A stretch of DNA of 64,000 nucleotides from Candidatus Zixiibacteriota bacterium (lineage in GTDB: Bacteria > Desulfobacterota > Binatia > UBA9968), in NCBI GenBank assembly GCA_035574315.1, contig DATLYW010000029.1, positions 1-64,000 on the forward strand, in the 5' to 3' direction. The position numbers and the translations under genes were made by a program. Below, in pieces: positions 1 through 10,345 of the stretch. The notes under the pieces were generated by a model that made no database searches, had not been told where the DNA came from, and worked only from the letters and a program-made list of their open reading frames with translations. Position 1 is the first letter of the stretch, and the number at the start of each line of letters is the position of its first letter.

Positions 1-70
1 GCAACCGAAGCACAGCTTCCAACTTCCGGCGAGCAGAAAATCGACCTCGTTGCACTTGTCTTTTCGACAT
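1..70 (-). CDS. Transposase-like protein, N-terminal fragment (runs off window)
   Basis: An ATG at 70 has a strong Shine-Dalgarno sequence (AGGAGGTGTCC) directly upstream. The 23 visible codons read MSKRQVQRGRFSARRKLEAV and onward. A basic start followed by RFSARRKLEAVLRL resembles the helix-turn-helix N-terminus of IS3-type OrfA transposases. Only this short piece is in the window, so the assignment rests on the N-terminal pattern and on the flanking inverted repeat. It could instead be an unrelated small DNA-binding protein. Confidence 0.5.
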   Translation of the reverse strand, partial: MSKRQVQRGRFSARRKLEAVLRL

Positions 71-121
71 GGACACCTCCTGGGTTTTTCTCCTTAACAT
101 TTCTCCCAATCAGGTGTCCAA
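1..121 (-). mobile_element. End of an insertion-sequence-like element (partial)
   Basis: The left edge of the window carries the beginning of a transposase-like gene on the minus strand. Outside it is an 8-bp inverted repeat: GGACACCT at 71-78 and AGGTGTCC at 113-120. The outer copy could be the terminal inverted repeat of an IS, with the boundary near 121, after which the intergenic repeat modules start. The element is cut by the window edge, so its family and its other end cannot be seen. The boundary is an inference from the inverted repeat and the change of sequence character. Confidence 0.4.
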
Positions 122-141
122 AGAAATCCTGGGGCGGGGGA

Positions 142-255
142 AAAGTTCGAGGTTCGAAGTTCGAGGTTAAGATCGGGGACCGGAGACAGGACGGGGAAGT
201 GCGACTGCGTTCGTCTCCGTCTTCGGTCCCCGGTCGCTGGTCTGCCGCCCAGCGG
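142..255. repeat. Intergenic repeat array, modules A and B
   Basis: The stretch opens with a TTCGAGGTTCGAAGTTCGAGG run (module A), then GGGGACCGGAGAC-type and CGTCTTCGGTCCCCGGTCG-type runs (module B). It lies between the IS fragment and the stop codon of the FemAB-like gene. The same modules recur in most gaps of this window. Confidence 0.8.
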
Positions 256-264
256 CGTTGCTTC

Positions 265-1269
265 TTAACGCCATGCTTCGCGCAGTCCCCTTGTAACCTC
301 CCTGCAGGCGGTCCGGACCGACTGCAATGCGGCCAGCGATGTCCTTTGCAGCATGCCGCCGAGGAACCACTCGACGGTTTCCAACTCGACCTTTTCCGCC
401 CCGAAGCCAGCCTTGAACCGGTGAAGCCCCGCAGCGTCCGCTCCCGCTCCGCCCAGATTGAACAGGGTCAGGCCCTCGGCCCGCAAGGTCTCTGCTGTTC
501 GGTGGACCAAGAAGTGAGATGCGCCGGAGGCCATCCCTTCCGGGGAGTTTCCTGCCGACTGGTAATATGCTCCGCGACGCGCTCTGAGGACCATCACGGA
601 TGCGAGCACCTGGTCTCCGCTCATCACCCGGAAAAGCTCGCCGGCTCCTTCCTCCAGGTAAGCTGGGAACCCTGCCCCGTCGACGGCAGGAACCTGCTCG
701 CCCCTCTTTCTGCGGCGTTCCATGGAGTGGCTGGCCAGTCGGACATGCTCCTTGCATGCCTCGGGTCGTCTTGTCCGGTCCAGCCGAAGCCCTGCGCTCT
801 CCGCCCGCCTGATGTTGCGCACGTGACCGGGAGAGAAACGCGAGCGAAGATCCCCGCCTGTCAGATCCAGGAGATAAGCGCACCGAGGGGTGCACCGCGG
901 CTCTCCCGGGAGAGACAAGGGCTGATCCCCGGGCGCGGCCCCGCTTGTAAGCGACAACCGCCGGATTCTCGTCTCACGGCAAAACCCCAGCAACCCATCC
1001 CTGAAAATGTCCGGCCGGGGCAGGCGCGGAAGAAAAGGGATCTGAAGCGAAAGAAACAGGAAATTTGCCTTCAGAAGCGCCGCGCATCCGGACGCTAACG
1101 CTCCGCTTCTTTCCCTCAGCCCGAGCACAACGGGCTGGAACCCGGTGCTGCGCCGCGCGCGAAGATACGCGGAAGTGAAAAACGGAATTTCAGGAAAACC
1201 CGCCGCCAGCGATTCACAGGTCCGTTCGGCTGGATCGACCTCTGCGAAAAACTCCAATGAGTCGGGCAC
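265..1269 (-). CDS. FemAB-like GNAT acyltransferase of the glycan cluster
   Basis: The 334-residue protein has the C-terminal half of a FemAB/BioF2-type GNAT fold. Signs are a GDQVLASVMVLRARRGAYY strand pair near residues 218-236, a GNSPEGMASGASHFL turn, and LFNLGGAGADAAGLHRFKAGF, which matches the typical end of FemAB-like acetyltransferases. Such proteins transfer aminoacyl or acyl groups to peptidoglycan or surface glycans. FemAB-like members are regular companions of XrtA/PEP-CTERM exopolysaccharide loci, which fits the neighbours. The start used is a GTG without a clear Shine-Dalgarno sequence, so the true N-terminus may lie further in. It is the last gene of the minus-strand glycan cluster; substrate unknown. 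Confidence 0.75.
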   Translation of the reverse strand: MPDSLEFFAEVDPAERTCESLAAGFPEIPFFTSAYLRARRSTGFQPVVLGLRERSGALASGCAALLKANFLFLSLQIPFLPRLPRPDIFRDGLLGFCRETRIRRLSLTSGAAPGDQPLSLPGEPRCTPRCAYLLDLTGGDLRSRFSPGHVRNIRRAESAGLRLDRTRRPEACKEHVRLASHSMERRRKRGEQVPAVDGAGFPAYLEEGAGELFRVMSGDQVLASVMVLRARRGAYYQSAGNSPEGMASGASHFLVHRTAETLRAEGLTLFNLGGAGADAAGLHRFKAGFGAEKVELETVEWFLGGMLQRTSLAALQSVRTACREVTRGLREAWR

Positions 1270-1277
1270 AGATGAAT

Positions 1278-1945
1278 TTCAGTTCGAGGTTCGAAGTTCC
1301 AGGTGCCGACCGCAGACCGAAGACCGATGACCGGCACGAACGCGCCGCCGGGCGCGATTGAAATACCCCGTGTTTCTTGGGGTTCTTTGCATCTTCGCGC
1401 GATGAATCCATTTTCTCGCGCCAAGAGCGCCAAGCCCGCAAAGAAAAGACTTTCTCTCCCGCCCTACGGGCGCAGCAAAATACTGCTTTTTCTTGGCCGC
1501 CTTTGCGGCTTTGCGCGGAAATAATGGTTCAAAGTTCGAGGTTCGAAGTTCCAGGTGCAGACCGAAGACCGAAGACCGATGACCGGCACGAACACGCCGC
1601 TGGGCGGGGGTTCTTTGCGCTCTTGCGCAATGAATCCATTTTCTCGCGCCAAGAGCGCCAAGCGCGCAAAGAAAAGACTTTCTCCCCCGCGCCTACGCGC
1701 GCAGCAAAATACTGCTTTTTTCTTGGCCGCCTTTGCGGCTTTGCGCGACGAATTCAATTCCCTGCTCGCGCCAAGCCCGCCAAGGGCGCAAAGAGGGGTT
1801 TTTCTCTTTCGCGCCAACGGCGCAAAAAACACTCGTTCTTTCTTGGCGATCTTTGCGTCTTAGCGCGAGGAATCGTTCTTCCCCGTCTTCGGTCCTCGGT
1901 CGCCGGTCTGCTCTGTCTTCCCGGTCTCCGGTCCCCGGTCATTTT
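1278..1945. repeat. Large intergenic repeat array, two to three composite units
   Basis: This gap of about 670 nt holds no gene. It contains, in order, module A, module B, the CCGGCACGAAC linker, a GATTGAAATA junction and module D (GCGCCAAGAGCGCCAAG with TTTGCGGCTTTGCGCG). A second copy of A-B-linker-D follows from about 1530, then a third partial D and B near 1760-1940. Open frames crossing it are made of repeated lysine/arginine/alanine-rich peptides and are not convincing genes. Confidence 0.85.
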
Positions 1946-3072
1946 TCTGCCGTCCTTGCGTCGCCCGGCTCAAACGCTTTCAACACGTCCACGATTCGCT
2001 CCGCGGCGCGGCCGTCCCACAGCTCCGGAGTCCCGATGCTCGAGCCCGAGCTGTCCAGAGCGGCGAGCACCGCGGCCCGGATCCGGGACGGATCGTTCCC
2101 CGCCAGCCGGTTGCAGCCGCACTCGACCGTTACCGGCCGTTCGGTATTGTTTCTGAGCGTAATGCAGGGCACGCGGAGAACTGTGGCCTCCTCCTGCAGA
2201 CCCCCGGAATCCGTCAGTATCAGGCGCGCGTTCCGGCTGAGCGCCAGCATGTCGAGGTAGCCCAGAGGTTGCGCCAGCCTGATTCCCGGACATCGCTCCA
2301 CCCGTTCGGCGAGGCGGAACGCTTCGAGGCTCTTGCGCGCCCGCGGATGGACCGGCCAGACGATCGGCAGCCCGCGCGACACTTCCATCAGAACCTCGAC
2401 GATTCCCTCGAGCACCTCGGGATCGTCCACGTTGCTCGGGCGGTGCAGCGTGAGCGTCGCATAGCCGCCGGGCTCGACTCCGAAACGTTCGAAGGTACCC
2501 CGTCCCTCTGCCCTCGGGAGAAGCGCCAACAGGCAGTCGATCATCACGTTGCCCACGAAGTGAATCCGCTCCGCCGCGACTCCCTCTTTCAAAAGGTTCT
2601 CGTCCGCGTCGCGTGACGTCGTGAACAACAGGTCCGCCACCGCGTCGGTGACGACGCGGTTGATCTCCTCCGGCATCGTCCAGTCCCGGCTGCGCAGGCC
2701 CGCCTCGACGTGAGCCACAGCGATGCCCAGTTTTTTGGCGGTGATCGCGCAAGCCATCGTGGAATTTACGTCGCCGACCACCACGACGAGATCAGGTCGA
2801 TCCTCCACGCACACCTTCTCGAACTCCACCATGATTCGCGCCGTTTGTTCAGCGTGGCTACCGGAGCCCACTCCGAGAAACCGGTCGGGCTGCGGCAGTC
2901 CCAGCTCGTCGAAAAAGATTTCCGACATCTCGGTGTCGTAGTGCTGGCCTGTATGGACCAGCCGTGGCTCGAATAGATCGGGATGGCAGCGCAGCTCGCG
3001 GATCAACGGCGCGACCTTCATGAAGTTCGGCCGGGCACCAGCCACCAAGACCATCTTCCAGAGTTTACCCAT
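1939..3072 (-). CDS. wecB: UDP-N-acetylglucosamine 2-epimerase (non-hydrolysing)
   Basis: The 377-residue protein converts UDP-GlcNAc to UDP-ManNAc in the cytoplasm, supplying activated ManNAc for surface glycans. It has the family landmarks in order: VAGARPNFMKVAPLI at the N-terminus, VVVVGDVNSTMA, HVEAGLRS with the downstream MPEEINR, TLHRPSNVDDP with the conserved His, and LTDSGGLQEEA near residue 290. Length is normal for WecB/MnaA. Its start overlaps the stop of the upstream glycosyltransferase by 8 nt, which indicates translational coupling. The last residues run up to the repeat array, and the C-terminal tail (GDARTAEK) may be partly repeat-derived. Confidence 0.95.
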   Translation of the reverse strand: MGKLWKMVLVAGARPNFMKVAPLIRELRCHPDLFEPRLVHTGQHYDTEMSEIFFDELGLPQPDRFLGVGSGSHAEQTARIMVEFEKVCVEDRPDLVVVVGDVNSTMACAITAKKLGIAVAHVEAGLRSRDWTMPEEINRVVTDAVADLLFTTSRDADENLLKEGVAAERIHFVGNVMIDCLLALLPRAEGRGTFERFGVEPGGYATLTLHRPSNVDDPEVLEGIVEVLMEVSRGLPIVWPVHPRARKSLEAFRLAERVERCPGIRLAQPLGYLDMLALSRNARLILTDSGGLQEEATVLRVPCITLRNNTERPVTVECGCNRLAGNDPSRIRAAVLAALDSSGSSIGTPELWDGRAAERIVDVLKAFEPGDARTAEK

Positions 3073-4249
3073 CTACTCGAGCGACAACGCCGGGCCGACG
3101 ACCAACGATCAATTCTCGGAGCGCACTTTCGTATCTCTGTCCCGTCGCCGTATGACGAAAAAACTGCCGCACTGTCGCGTAACCGTTCGCCGCCAGTTCG
3201 TCCCGCAGTGCACCATCGGACAGCACCGTGGAGATAGCCGCGGCCAACGCCTTCGGATTTCTCGGCTCGACGAGAACGCCGTTCTGCCCGTTTCGAATGA
3301 TCTCAGGGATCCCTCCCGTATTGCTAGCGACCACCGGCTTTTGGCACGCCAGAGCTTCCAAGATCGCGATTCCAAAGGGCTCTGCGACTGCGGGATGGAC
3401 AAACACTTCGCAGCCCTTCAACAGCCTGACGACATCGCTTTGTCCCCGGCGGCCCAGAAATTTCACGCGGTCTTGCACCTTCAGCGACCTTGCCAGAGCC
3501 TCCAGCTTGGGACGCAGATGCCCGTCCCCTACTAGCACCAGCTCCAAAGCTGCATCGTGCGTTGCGATTTCAGCGAACGCGCTGATCAACACATCCAGTC
3601 CTTTCTTTTCGTTGTGCATCGCAACGCTTAATAAATAACGGCGGCCGTTCTTCGCGGGCTCCTCGCACGGCCGAGAGAACGTCTCTATATCAACCCCGTT
3701 GTGAATTGTGATTGTTTTTTTGTCGAATTGCGGAAACAAAGACAAAAAGTCCCGTCTAAACGCTTCCGAATTCGCCACAACGAGATCCGAGGCATTCAAC
3801 AGGGCCTTCAAGGGCCATTCGTAACGCTCCCGCGCCCGACCTTTGGGAAAAATATCCGCTCCGTGAATCGATGTTACGAGCTTGATCGGAAGAAGCTTCC
3901 GGCACAGCGCGAAAAAACACATCGTCTCCGTCGGATAATGGATGTTCACTACCTCGATCTTGTTCTGCAGGATCAGTCGGCACAGCTCCAACATCATAAG
4001 CGGGAAGAGCATCGGGAACGCCAACGCGCTCAACACCGGCCGTCTTGATCGAAACGGAAGCCCGAGCCTGAGCTCGAAGCTGCGAAAGCCCAGTTGGGTC
4101 ACGCTTCGCTTGAGAAAAATGGCGCCGCGACTGGAATGGAAGAAAAATACCTCATGCCCGTGCTTTTCCAGGTATCGGGCGAGATTGACTGCCACCGATG
4201 TGACGCCACCGTGCAACTGGTCCCACGGAAGAACAAGTAACACATTCAT
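3065..4249 (-). CDS. Glycosyltransferase family 4 (GT-B)
   Basis: This 394-residue GT-B enzyme begins MNVLLVLPWDQLHGGVTSVA, the usual nucleotide-sugar glycosyltransferase N-terminal loop. The C-terminal donor-binding domain has NGVDIETF, LVGDGHLRPKLEALA and the retaining-GT4 motif EPFGIAILEALACQKPV, whose two glutamates sit seven residues apart, followed by SNTGGIPEII. It should add one sugar to a lipid-linked glycan on the cytoplasmic face. The donor and acceptor cannot be read from sequence. It is coupled to wecB by an 8-nt overlap. Confidence 0.93.
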   Translation of the reverse strand: MNVLLVLPWDQLHGGVTSVAVNLARYLEKHGHEVFFFHSSRGAIFLKRSVTQLGFRSFELRLGLPFRSRRPVLSALAFPMLFPLMMLELCRLILQNKIEVVNIHYPTETMCFFALCRKLLPIKLVTSIHGADIFPKGRARERYEWPLKALLNASDLVVANSEAFRRDFLSLFPQFDKKTITIHNGVDIETFSRPCEEPAKNGRRYLLSVAMHNEKKGLDVLISAFAEIATHDAALELVLVGDGHLRPKLEALARSLKVQDRVKFLGRRGQSDVVRLLKGCEVFVHPAVAEPFGIAILEALACQKPVVASNTGGIPEIIRNGQNGVLVEPRNPKALAAAISTVLSDGALRDELAANGYATVRQFFRHTATGQRYESALRELIVGRRPGVVARVDG

Positions 4250-4332
4250 TGTAAAAAAGAGGCTGGCTTAAGGTTCATCAAGATTTATGGGGGCGCCGCG
4301 GGATCGTGATCTCAACCCTATCTGACTTGATC

Positions 4333-5310
4333 CTATCGGAGCCTCAGGATTTTCAAAGCACTCCGAATTCGGATGACAAGGCTTCGCGGAAGCCCGATGC
4401 GTGCGAGCCGACCTGACTTTTTCCAATGCTTTTCCGGATACTCAGCTAGGTAAGCACGGAGTTCCATTTCAATTGTCTCTCTGGTCGAACCGGAAAGCCC
4501 ATCGGCCTGCTCGAGAAGCTTGAGAGCCGTTCTAACCAGAGACTCAGTCGTGCGAAGTCCATCTGTGGTTTTTTGGTCGCGATGGCTCCGTAGCATCCCG
4601 AACGGAACATCCGTGCATTGAAAACAGGCTCCGGCGATCAGGAATCTCCCCCACAGATCGTAGTCCATGCTGTAATGGTTATTAACATCGAGGCCGCCGA
4701 CCCGAAGCGCCAACTGCCGAGGAAACAGCACCTCCGGTTGCACGATATTACCGCCCTGGCGCCACACCTCAGGAACACGGAGCAGCTCTTCCAGGGTCCT
4801 GATCCTGCTTCGGTGCATTCGAGTAATCCTGCCGTGCACGTCCAAGTAGGCACACTGCCCTATATACACGGTCCCCTCGTTGAATCCTATCCGCGTCGCA
4901 TGATGAAATAAAGCGTTTGGAAAAAGCATGTCGTCGCTGTTGATCCAAGCTGCAAAATCGCCGGTGCCGATCTCCAATCCCCGGTTGATCGCCGCGCTCT
5001 GGCCCCCGTCCGGTCCGCTCGTCCAGTAGTCAATCCAACGCGAGTATTTCCGGATAATCTCGACCGATCCGTCTGTGCTGCCGCCATCCATGACGACGTA
5101 TTGCAGATCGGGATACCCCTGCAACAAGACCGATCGGATCGTTTCTTCAATGAAGCTGCTCTGATTGAACGAAGGGGTCACTACCGTGATTCGCGGCCAC
5201 ACACGACCGCCCGGCATTAGAGGCGCCAGTCTGTCGCTTTCCTCGGTCCACGGCCAACCGTGTTTGCCTTTCGGGGGGGGAGGTAGCTCGGAAACGTGCG
5301 GACAGGACAT
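4333..5310 (-). CDS. Glycosyltransferase family 2 (GT-A)
   Basis: The 325-residue protein has a GT-A fold: RITVVTPSFNQSSFIEETIRS, YVVMDGGSTDGSVEI and the metal-binding WINSDDML motif. The sequence SGPDGGQSAAINRGLE is typical of a subgroup of capsule glycosyltransferases. A C-terminal basic stretch (RIGLPRSLVIRIRSALKILRLR region) could touch the membrane. It lies between fcl and the GT4 gene in the same orientation with gaps of about 80-120 nt. Sugar specificity unknown. Confidence 0.92.
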   Translation of the reverse strand: MSCPHVSELPPPPKGKHGWPWTEESDRLAPLMPGGRVWPRITVVTPSFNQSSFIEETIRSVLLQGYPDLQYVVMDGGSTDGSVEIIRKYSRWIDYWTSGPDGGQSAAINRGLEIGTGDFAAWINSDDMLFPNALFHHATRIGFNEGTVYIGQCAYLDVHGRITRMHRSRIRTLEELLRVPEVWRQGGNIVQPEVLFPRQLALRVGGLDVNNHYSMDYDLWGRFLIAGACFQCTDVPFGMLRSHRDQKTTDGLRTTESLVRTALKLLEQADGLSGSTRETIEMELRAYLAEYPEKHWKKSGRLARIGLPRSLVIRIRSALKILRLR

Positions 5311-5428
5311 GGATTATTTCGAATTCAATTTTGGTTTTGGCTTAGACAGGCAAAGCTTAGGTCCACTTTAAGTCGGGGCTCAAGCTCGAACTTAGTCTCG
5401 TCTTTAACTCGGCGTGGACAACCTCTGC

Positions 5429-6619
<1,191 letters not shown>

Positions 6620-6640
<21 letters not shown>

Positions 6641-7615
6641 TTCCATATCCGCGTCCACCATCAGCCGGATCAGATCCTTGAATTTTGTCTTCGCTTCCCA
6701 GCCCAGAACCTGCTTCGCCTTGCTCGCGTCACCCACCAGGAGATCGACTTCGGCAGGCCGAAAGTACCGGGGGTCTTTCTCGACGTACCTCTTCCAGTCG
6801 AGTCCGGCATACGAGAACGCCGTCTCCACCAGTTCCCTCACAGAGTGAGTTTCGCCTGTCGCGACGACGTAATCGTCGGGCTCGTCCTGCTGGAGCATCA
6901 GCCAGATCGCCTCGACGTATTCCTTCGCATAACCCCAGTCCCGCCGTGCATCCAGATTGCCAAGGTAGAGCTTGTGGTCCAGCCCGGCGCGAATGCGCGC
7001 GACAGCCCGGGTGACCTTGCGCGTCACGAAAGTCTCCCCGCGCCTGGGCGACTCGTGGTTGAACAGGATGCCGTTGCAGGCGAACATGCCGTAGCTCTCG
7101 CGATAATTCACCGTTGCCCAATAGGCGTATACCTTTGCCGCCGCATAGGGGCTCCTGGGATAGAAAGGCGTCGTCTCGCGCTGGGGAATCTCCTGTACCT
7201 TGCCGTACATTTCCGAGCTGCTGGCCTGGTAGAACTTCGCCTTGAGCCCGGTTTCCCGGATCGCCTCGAGGATCCGGATCGTCCCGAGACCCGTCACGTC
7301 TCCGGTGTACTCGGGAATGTCGAAGCTCACTCTCACGTGGCTCTGAGCGGCGAGATGGTATATCTCCTCCGGCTGGATCCTGTACAGCAGCTTGATGAGG
7401 TTGGTGGAGTCCGCGATGTCGCCGTAGTGAAGAAACAGCCGCACGCCATTGATGTGCGGATCCTGGTAGAGGTGATCGATCCGGCCGGTATTGAAGGTCG
7501 ACGCCCGCCGGATGATGCCGTGGACCTCGTATCCCTTGGCGAGAAGCAGCTCCGCCAGATAAGAGCCGTCCTGTCCGGTGATCCCGGTGATTAGCGCTTT
7601 TTTTTGTGCCGCCAC
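6620..7615 (-). CDS. gmd: GDP-mannose 4,6-dehydratase
   Basis: The 331-residue protein catalyses the first step to GDP-L-fucose, turning GDP-mannose into the 4-keto-6-deoxy sugar with bound NADP. Diagnostic segments are [19 protein letters not shown] at the N-terminus, [29 protein letters not shown] and [10 protein letters not shown] (catalytic Tyr and Lys), and [15 protein letters not shown]. Length is close to the family norm. The start is GTG. Its C-terminus ends in the repeat array that precedes fcl. Confidence 0.96.
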
Positions 7616-7735
7616 CTTGTCTCCGGCCTAGTACAGGGCCTCGGTTTCACGCTTGTCCCTTCCACCGGACCGCTTCCCTCGGAACGCGGGTTGCGGGCTT
7701 TTGCCTTCACGACGCCTCTGTCCCCGAGGCATTCG

Positions 7736-8815
7736 CTACCAGTAAGCTCCTCCGTCACACACATCCATGCGCGACGGTCGGTACCCATCCGGCACGCGAG
7801 CCCATTGGTCGTTGAAGTACATTCTCTTCCAGGTTTCCCGCTCCAAATACCTCTTTCCGTACACGCCGAAAACCACTTGGAGAATACCCCCCAAGTCAAT
7901 CCCAATCCGCCCGGTTTGCTTTATGTGGGACGCTATTGGTATCGCCAACCCTGCGGCACCGATCAGCGCGATATCGAAATCCCGCGCGTCTATTTCCCCG
8001 ACAACCGCGTGGAACAGATCAATCGCCGTTCCATATTTTTTTTGCGTCTCGATCTCGAATCCGTAGGGCAATTCGACGGCTTCGACACTTTTGGGCTCGA
8101 ACCACTTGCGTCCCGTTTTGGACCATATGGCCTCGTAGGTCTCCTTACAGGCTCTCTCTTTCAGGAACTTAGCGAAGGGACAAACCAGAAGAATTCGCTT
8201 GTTCCTAAAATATTCGAGGTACCCGTTGCCCTCGCCCTCGGATTCCGCGATATCGGCGCGCTTGAAGAACATCGGGAGATGACCGACCGTCAAGAAAGGC
8301 TGTTGACACGGGTAACCGATCGGTTTCGATCGGATACCGTAATAGCGAAACAATTCCGGTTCCCACGCGGTAAAACAAATGCCGATGCAGTCCAGGTTTT
8401 TAACGTGCGGGATGTAAAAGCGATTGAACTCCCGATAAAATCCGATATCCTCCGGGAAAACCCCAGACTGTTTCAAAGCATGAAAAAGGAGGTCCTTTTC
8501 GAACCGACGAATCTCCTCTCGATCAGTTTGCCGCTTCAATAAAATATCGTAATACATCCAGTGCTGCTGCGACCTTCCGATCTTGCCTGCAGCGTAACCC
8601 GTACGACTGTCCACGGCATATTTCAGGTCCGCCAGAAACTCGCGCCTCGGAATGACGAGTCGCCGCATGCGCTGAAGATGGAACCAGCGACTCAGCCAGA
8701 GCGCTCGCGCCCGAATCGATCTCACGGCTCTGGCGAGAGCTGACTCTATGTTCCTCTGAGCCACCGGTTTCAGCCGGTCTGCCGCGCGTGCAGGCCTAAC
8801 TTGCTGCTCGTTCAT
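7736..8815 (-). CDS. GT-D-like glycan cluster protein of unknown specificity
   Basis: The 359-residue protein lacks GT-A or GT-B motifs. The C-terminal part reads FDIALIGAAGLAIPIASHI then IGIDLGGILQVVFGVYGKR, a signature that recurs in proteins of capsule and O-antigen loci and is related to the GT-D type of glycosyltransferases. The middle segment (ICFTAWEPELFRYYG) is also seen in those proteins. A role as a glycosyltransferase or sugar-modifying enzyme in this cluster is inference. It lies between wzt and gmd in the same orientation. Confidence 0.7.
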   Translation of the reverse strand: MNEQQVRPARAADRLKPVAQRNIESALARAVRSIRARALWLSRWFHLQRMRRLVIPRREFLADLKYAVDSRTGYAAGKIGRSQQHWMYYDILLKRQTDREEIRRFEKDLLFHALKQSGVFPEDIGFYREFNRFYIPHVKNLDCIGICFTAWEPELFRYYGIRSKPIGYPCQQPFLTVGHLPMFFKRADIAESEGEGNGYLEYFRNKRILLVCPFAKFLKERACKETYEAIWSKTGRKWFEPKSVEAVELPYGFEIETQKKYGTAIDLFHAVVGEIDARDFDIALIGAAGLAIPIASHIKQTGRIGIDLGGILQVVFGVYGKRYLERETWKRMYFNDQWARVPDGYRPSRMDVCDGGAYW

Positions 8816-9003
8816 CGGATTACTTCTCCCCTCCGGCTAATGAGGACCCTACCGGTACGCTGGGCGTCATCAACAGGACAAGACCGGGACATACAGAGCG
8901 TAAGTCGCCGCCACAAAGGCCAAGTGTCGTCCGAGCAACGCCCGCCACCGTTCGATTCCCACATCCCGCGAAACACCTAACAACTCCAGGGCCTTATCTG
9001 ATC

Positions 9004-10260
9004 TCACTCCGACAGCTCACGCCAATAGGACGGCATATAATAAATCGCTTGTTTATTAAGATTCAGGGGAAACGTGCGTTTGGATACGTTGCTTTGAACC
9101 ATGGTGAAAGTCAAAACATCCGCGACGTAATCGTATGTCGCGCCCTGTGCCCAAACGCACAGGGTAATGTGATAGGAAGCCGGGTACAGGAGGCAATTGG
9201 GGATTTCCACCCTGTAACGACGGCGACACCCTCCCGAGACGCGCTCCGGTACAAAGCCGCAGTCCTGGCTTTCCAGATGGACAACCTGCAACCCCATTTC
9301 CACTCGCTTGATCTGCAGGCTCAAGTATGCCGCGGGAAGGCTCTGGTAGAACTCAACGTCGAAGTCAACGACAATCGTTTCTCCCATGCTGAACGTTTCG
9401 CGCTCCTGACCTTCTGTGTCCAGCAGCCTCGCTTTCCTGATCCGCGCCTCTCCCGTTCCAACCCTCCTGTAGTTGCCAGGCTCCGCTCGGTTCGGAGCCG
9501 TGCTGTTCTTGACGTACGCCCCGATGATCGACGTCACGTCCCCCCGCAGCGCAATCTTGCCGCCGTCCAGCCAGATGGCCGCCGTGCACAGGTTCGCAAT
9601 GGCCCCCATGTTGTGGCTGACGAAGAGAACTGTGCGGCCCTGTCGCGCGACATCCCCCATTTTCCCCAGGCATTTGTTCTGGAAGCCAATGTCGCCGACT
9701 GCGAGCACTTCATCGACCACCAAGATTTCCGGCTCGAGATGTGCGGCAACGGCGAACGCCAACCGCACATACATGCCGCTGGAGTAGTGCTTCACCGCCG
9801 TATCGATGAATTTTTCCACCTCTGAAAACGCCACGATCTCGTCGAACTTACGGTCGATTTCCGTCTTCCTCATGCCGAGAATCGCCCCGCTCAGGTAAAT
9901 GTTTTCCCGGCCGGTCAATTCAGGGTGAAAGCCCGTCCCGACTTCCAAAAGACAGCCGAGGCGGCCCCGGATCTCGGCCCTCCCCGCCGTGGGTTCGGTA
10001 ATACGGGAAAGTATCTTGAGCAAAGTGCTTTTTCCTGCCCCGTTTTTGCCGATAATGCCGACGACCTCCCCCTCGCTGACGTCGAACGAAACATCCTTCA
10101 GCGCCCAGACGAATCCTTCCGTTGGCGGGCGGCCGTTTCGGCTAAAAACAGAGGCCAGGCCGCCGGCGATCTTGTCCCGCAGAGTATCGTATGGCGCCTG
10201 CGCAGCTCCGATCCGATAGCACTTCGAAAGATTTTCTACGCGGATAACCGTGTCGCTCAT
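9004..10260 (-). CDS. wzt: Polysaccharide ABC-transporter ATP-binding protein Wzt with C-terminal glycan-binding domain
   Basis: The 418-residue ATPase powers export of lipid-linked glycan together with a Wzm permease. Walker A is GKNGAGKST at residues 71-79, the signature motif is HYSSGMYVRLAFA near 158-170, and Walker B is LVVDEVLAVGD at 180-190. All are canonical for the TagH/Wzt/RfbE subfamily. Residues from about 250 form the Wzt C-terminal carbohydrate-recognition domain (FSMGETIVVDFDVEF and VSGGCRRRYRVEI region), which normally checks a glycan end cap. No wzm permease gene is in the window, which is unusual because the two are normally adjacent. Confidence 0.93.
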   Translation of the reverse strand: MSDTVIRVENLSKCYRIGAAQAPYDTLRDKIAGGLASVFSRNGRPPTEGFVWALKDVSFDVSEGEVVGIIGKNGAGKSTLLKILSRITEPTAGRAEIRGRLGCLLEVGTGFHPELTGRENIYLSGAILGMRKTEIDRKFDEIVAFSEVEKFIDTAVKHYSSGMYVRLAFAVAAHLEPEILVVDEVLAVGDIGFQNKCLGKMGDVARQGRTVLFVSHNMGAIANLCTAAIWLDGGKIALRGDVTSIIGAYVKNSTAPNRAEPGNYRRVGTGEARIRKARLLDTEGQERETFSMGETIVVDFDVEFYQSLPAAYLSLQIKRVEMGLQVVHLESQDCGFVPERVSGGCRRRYRVEIPNCLLYPASYHITLCVWAQGATYDYVADVLTFTMVQSNVSKRTFPLNLNKQAIYYMPSYWRELSE

Positions 10261-10345
10261 GGTACTAGAATCCGGATGCCTAGCGTTTGGAGCCCTTACC
10301 AGCGCCGCCGGGTGCCCGCCAAGGCGTCTTCCACCCTTCTATCCC

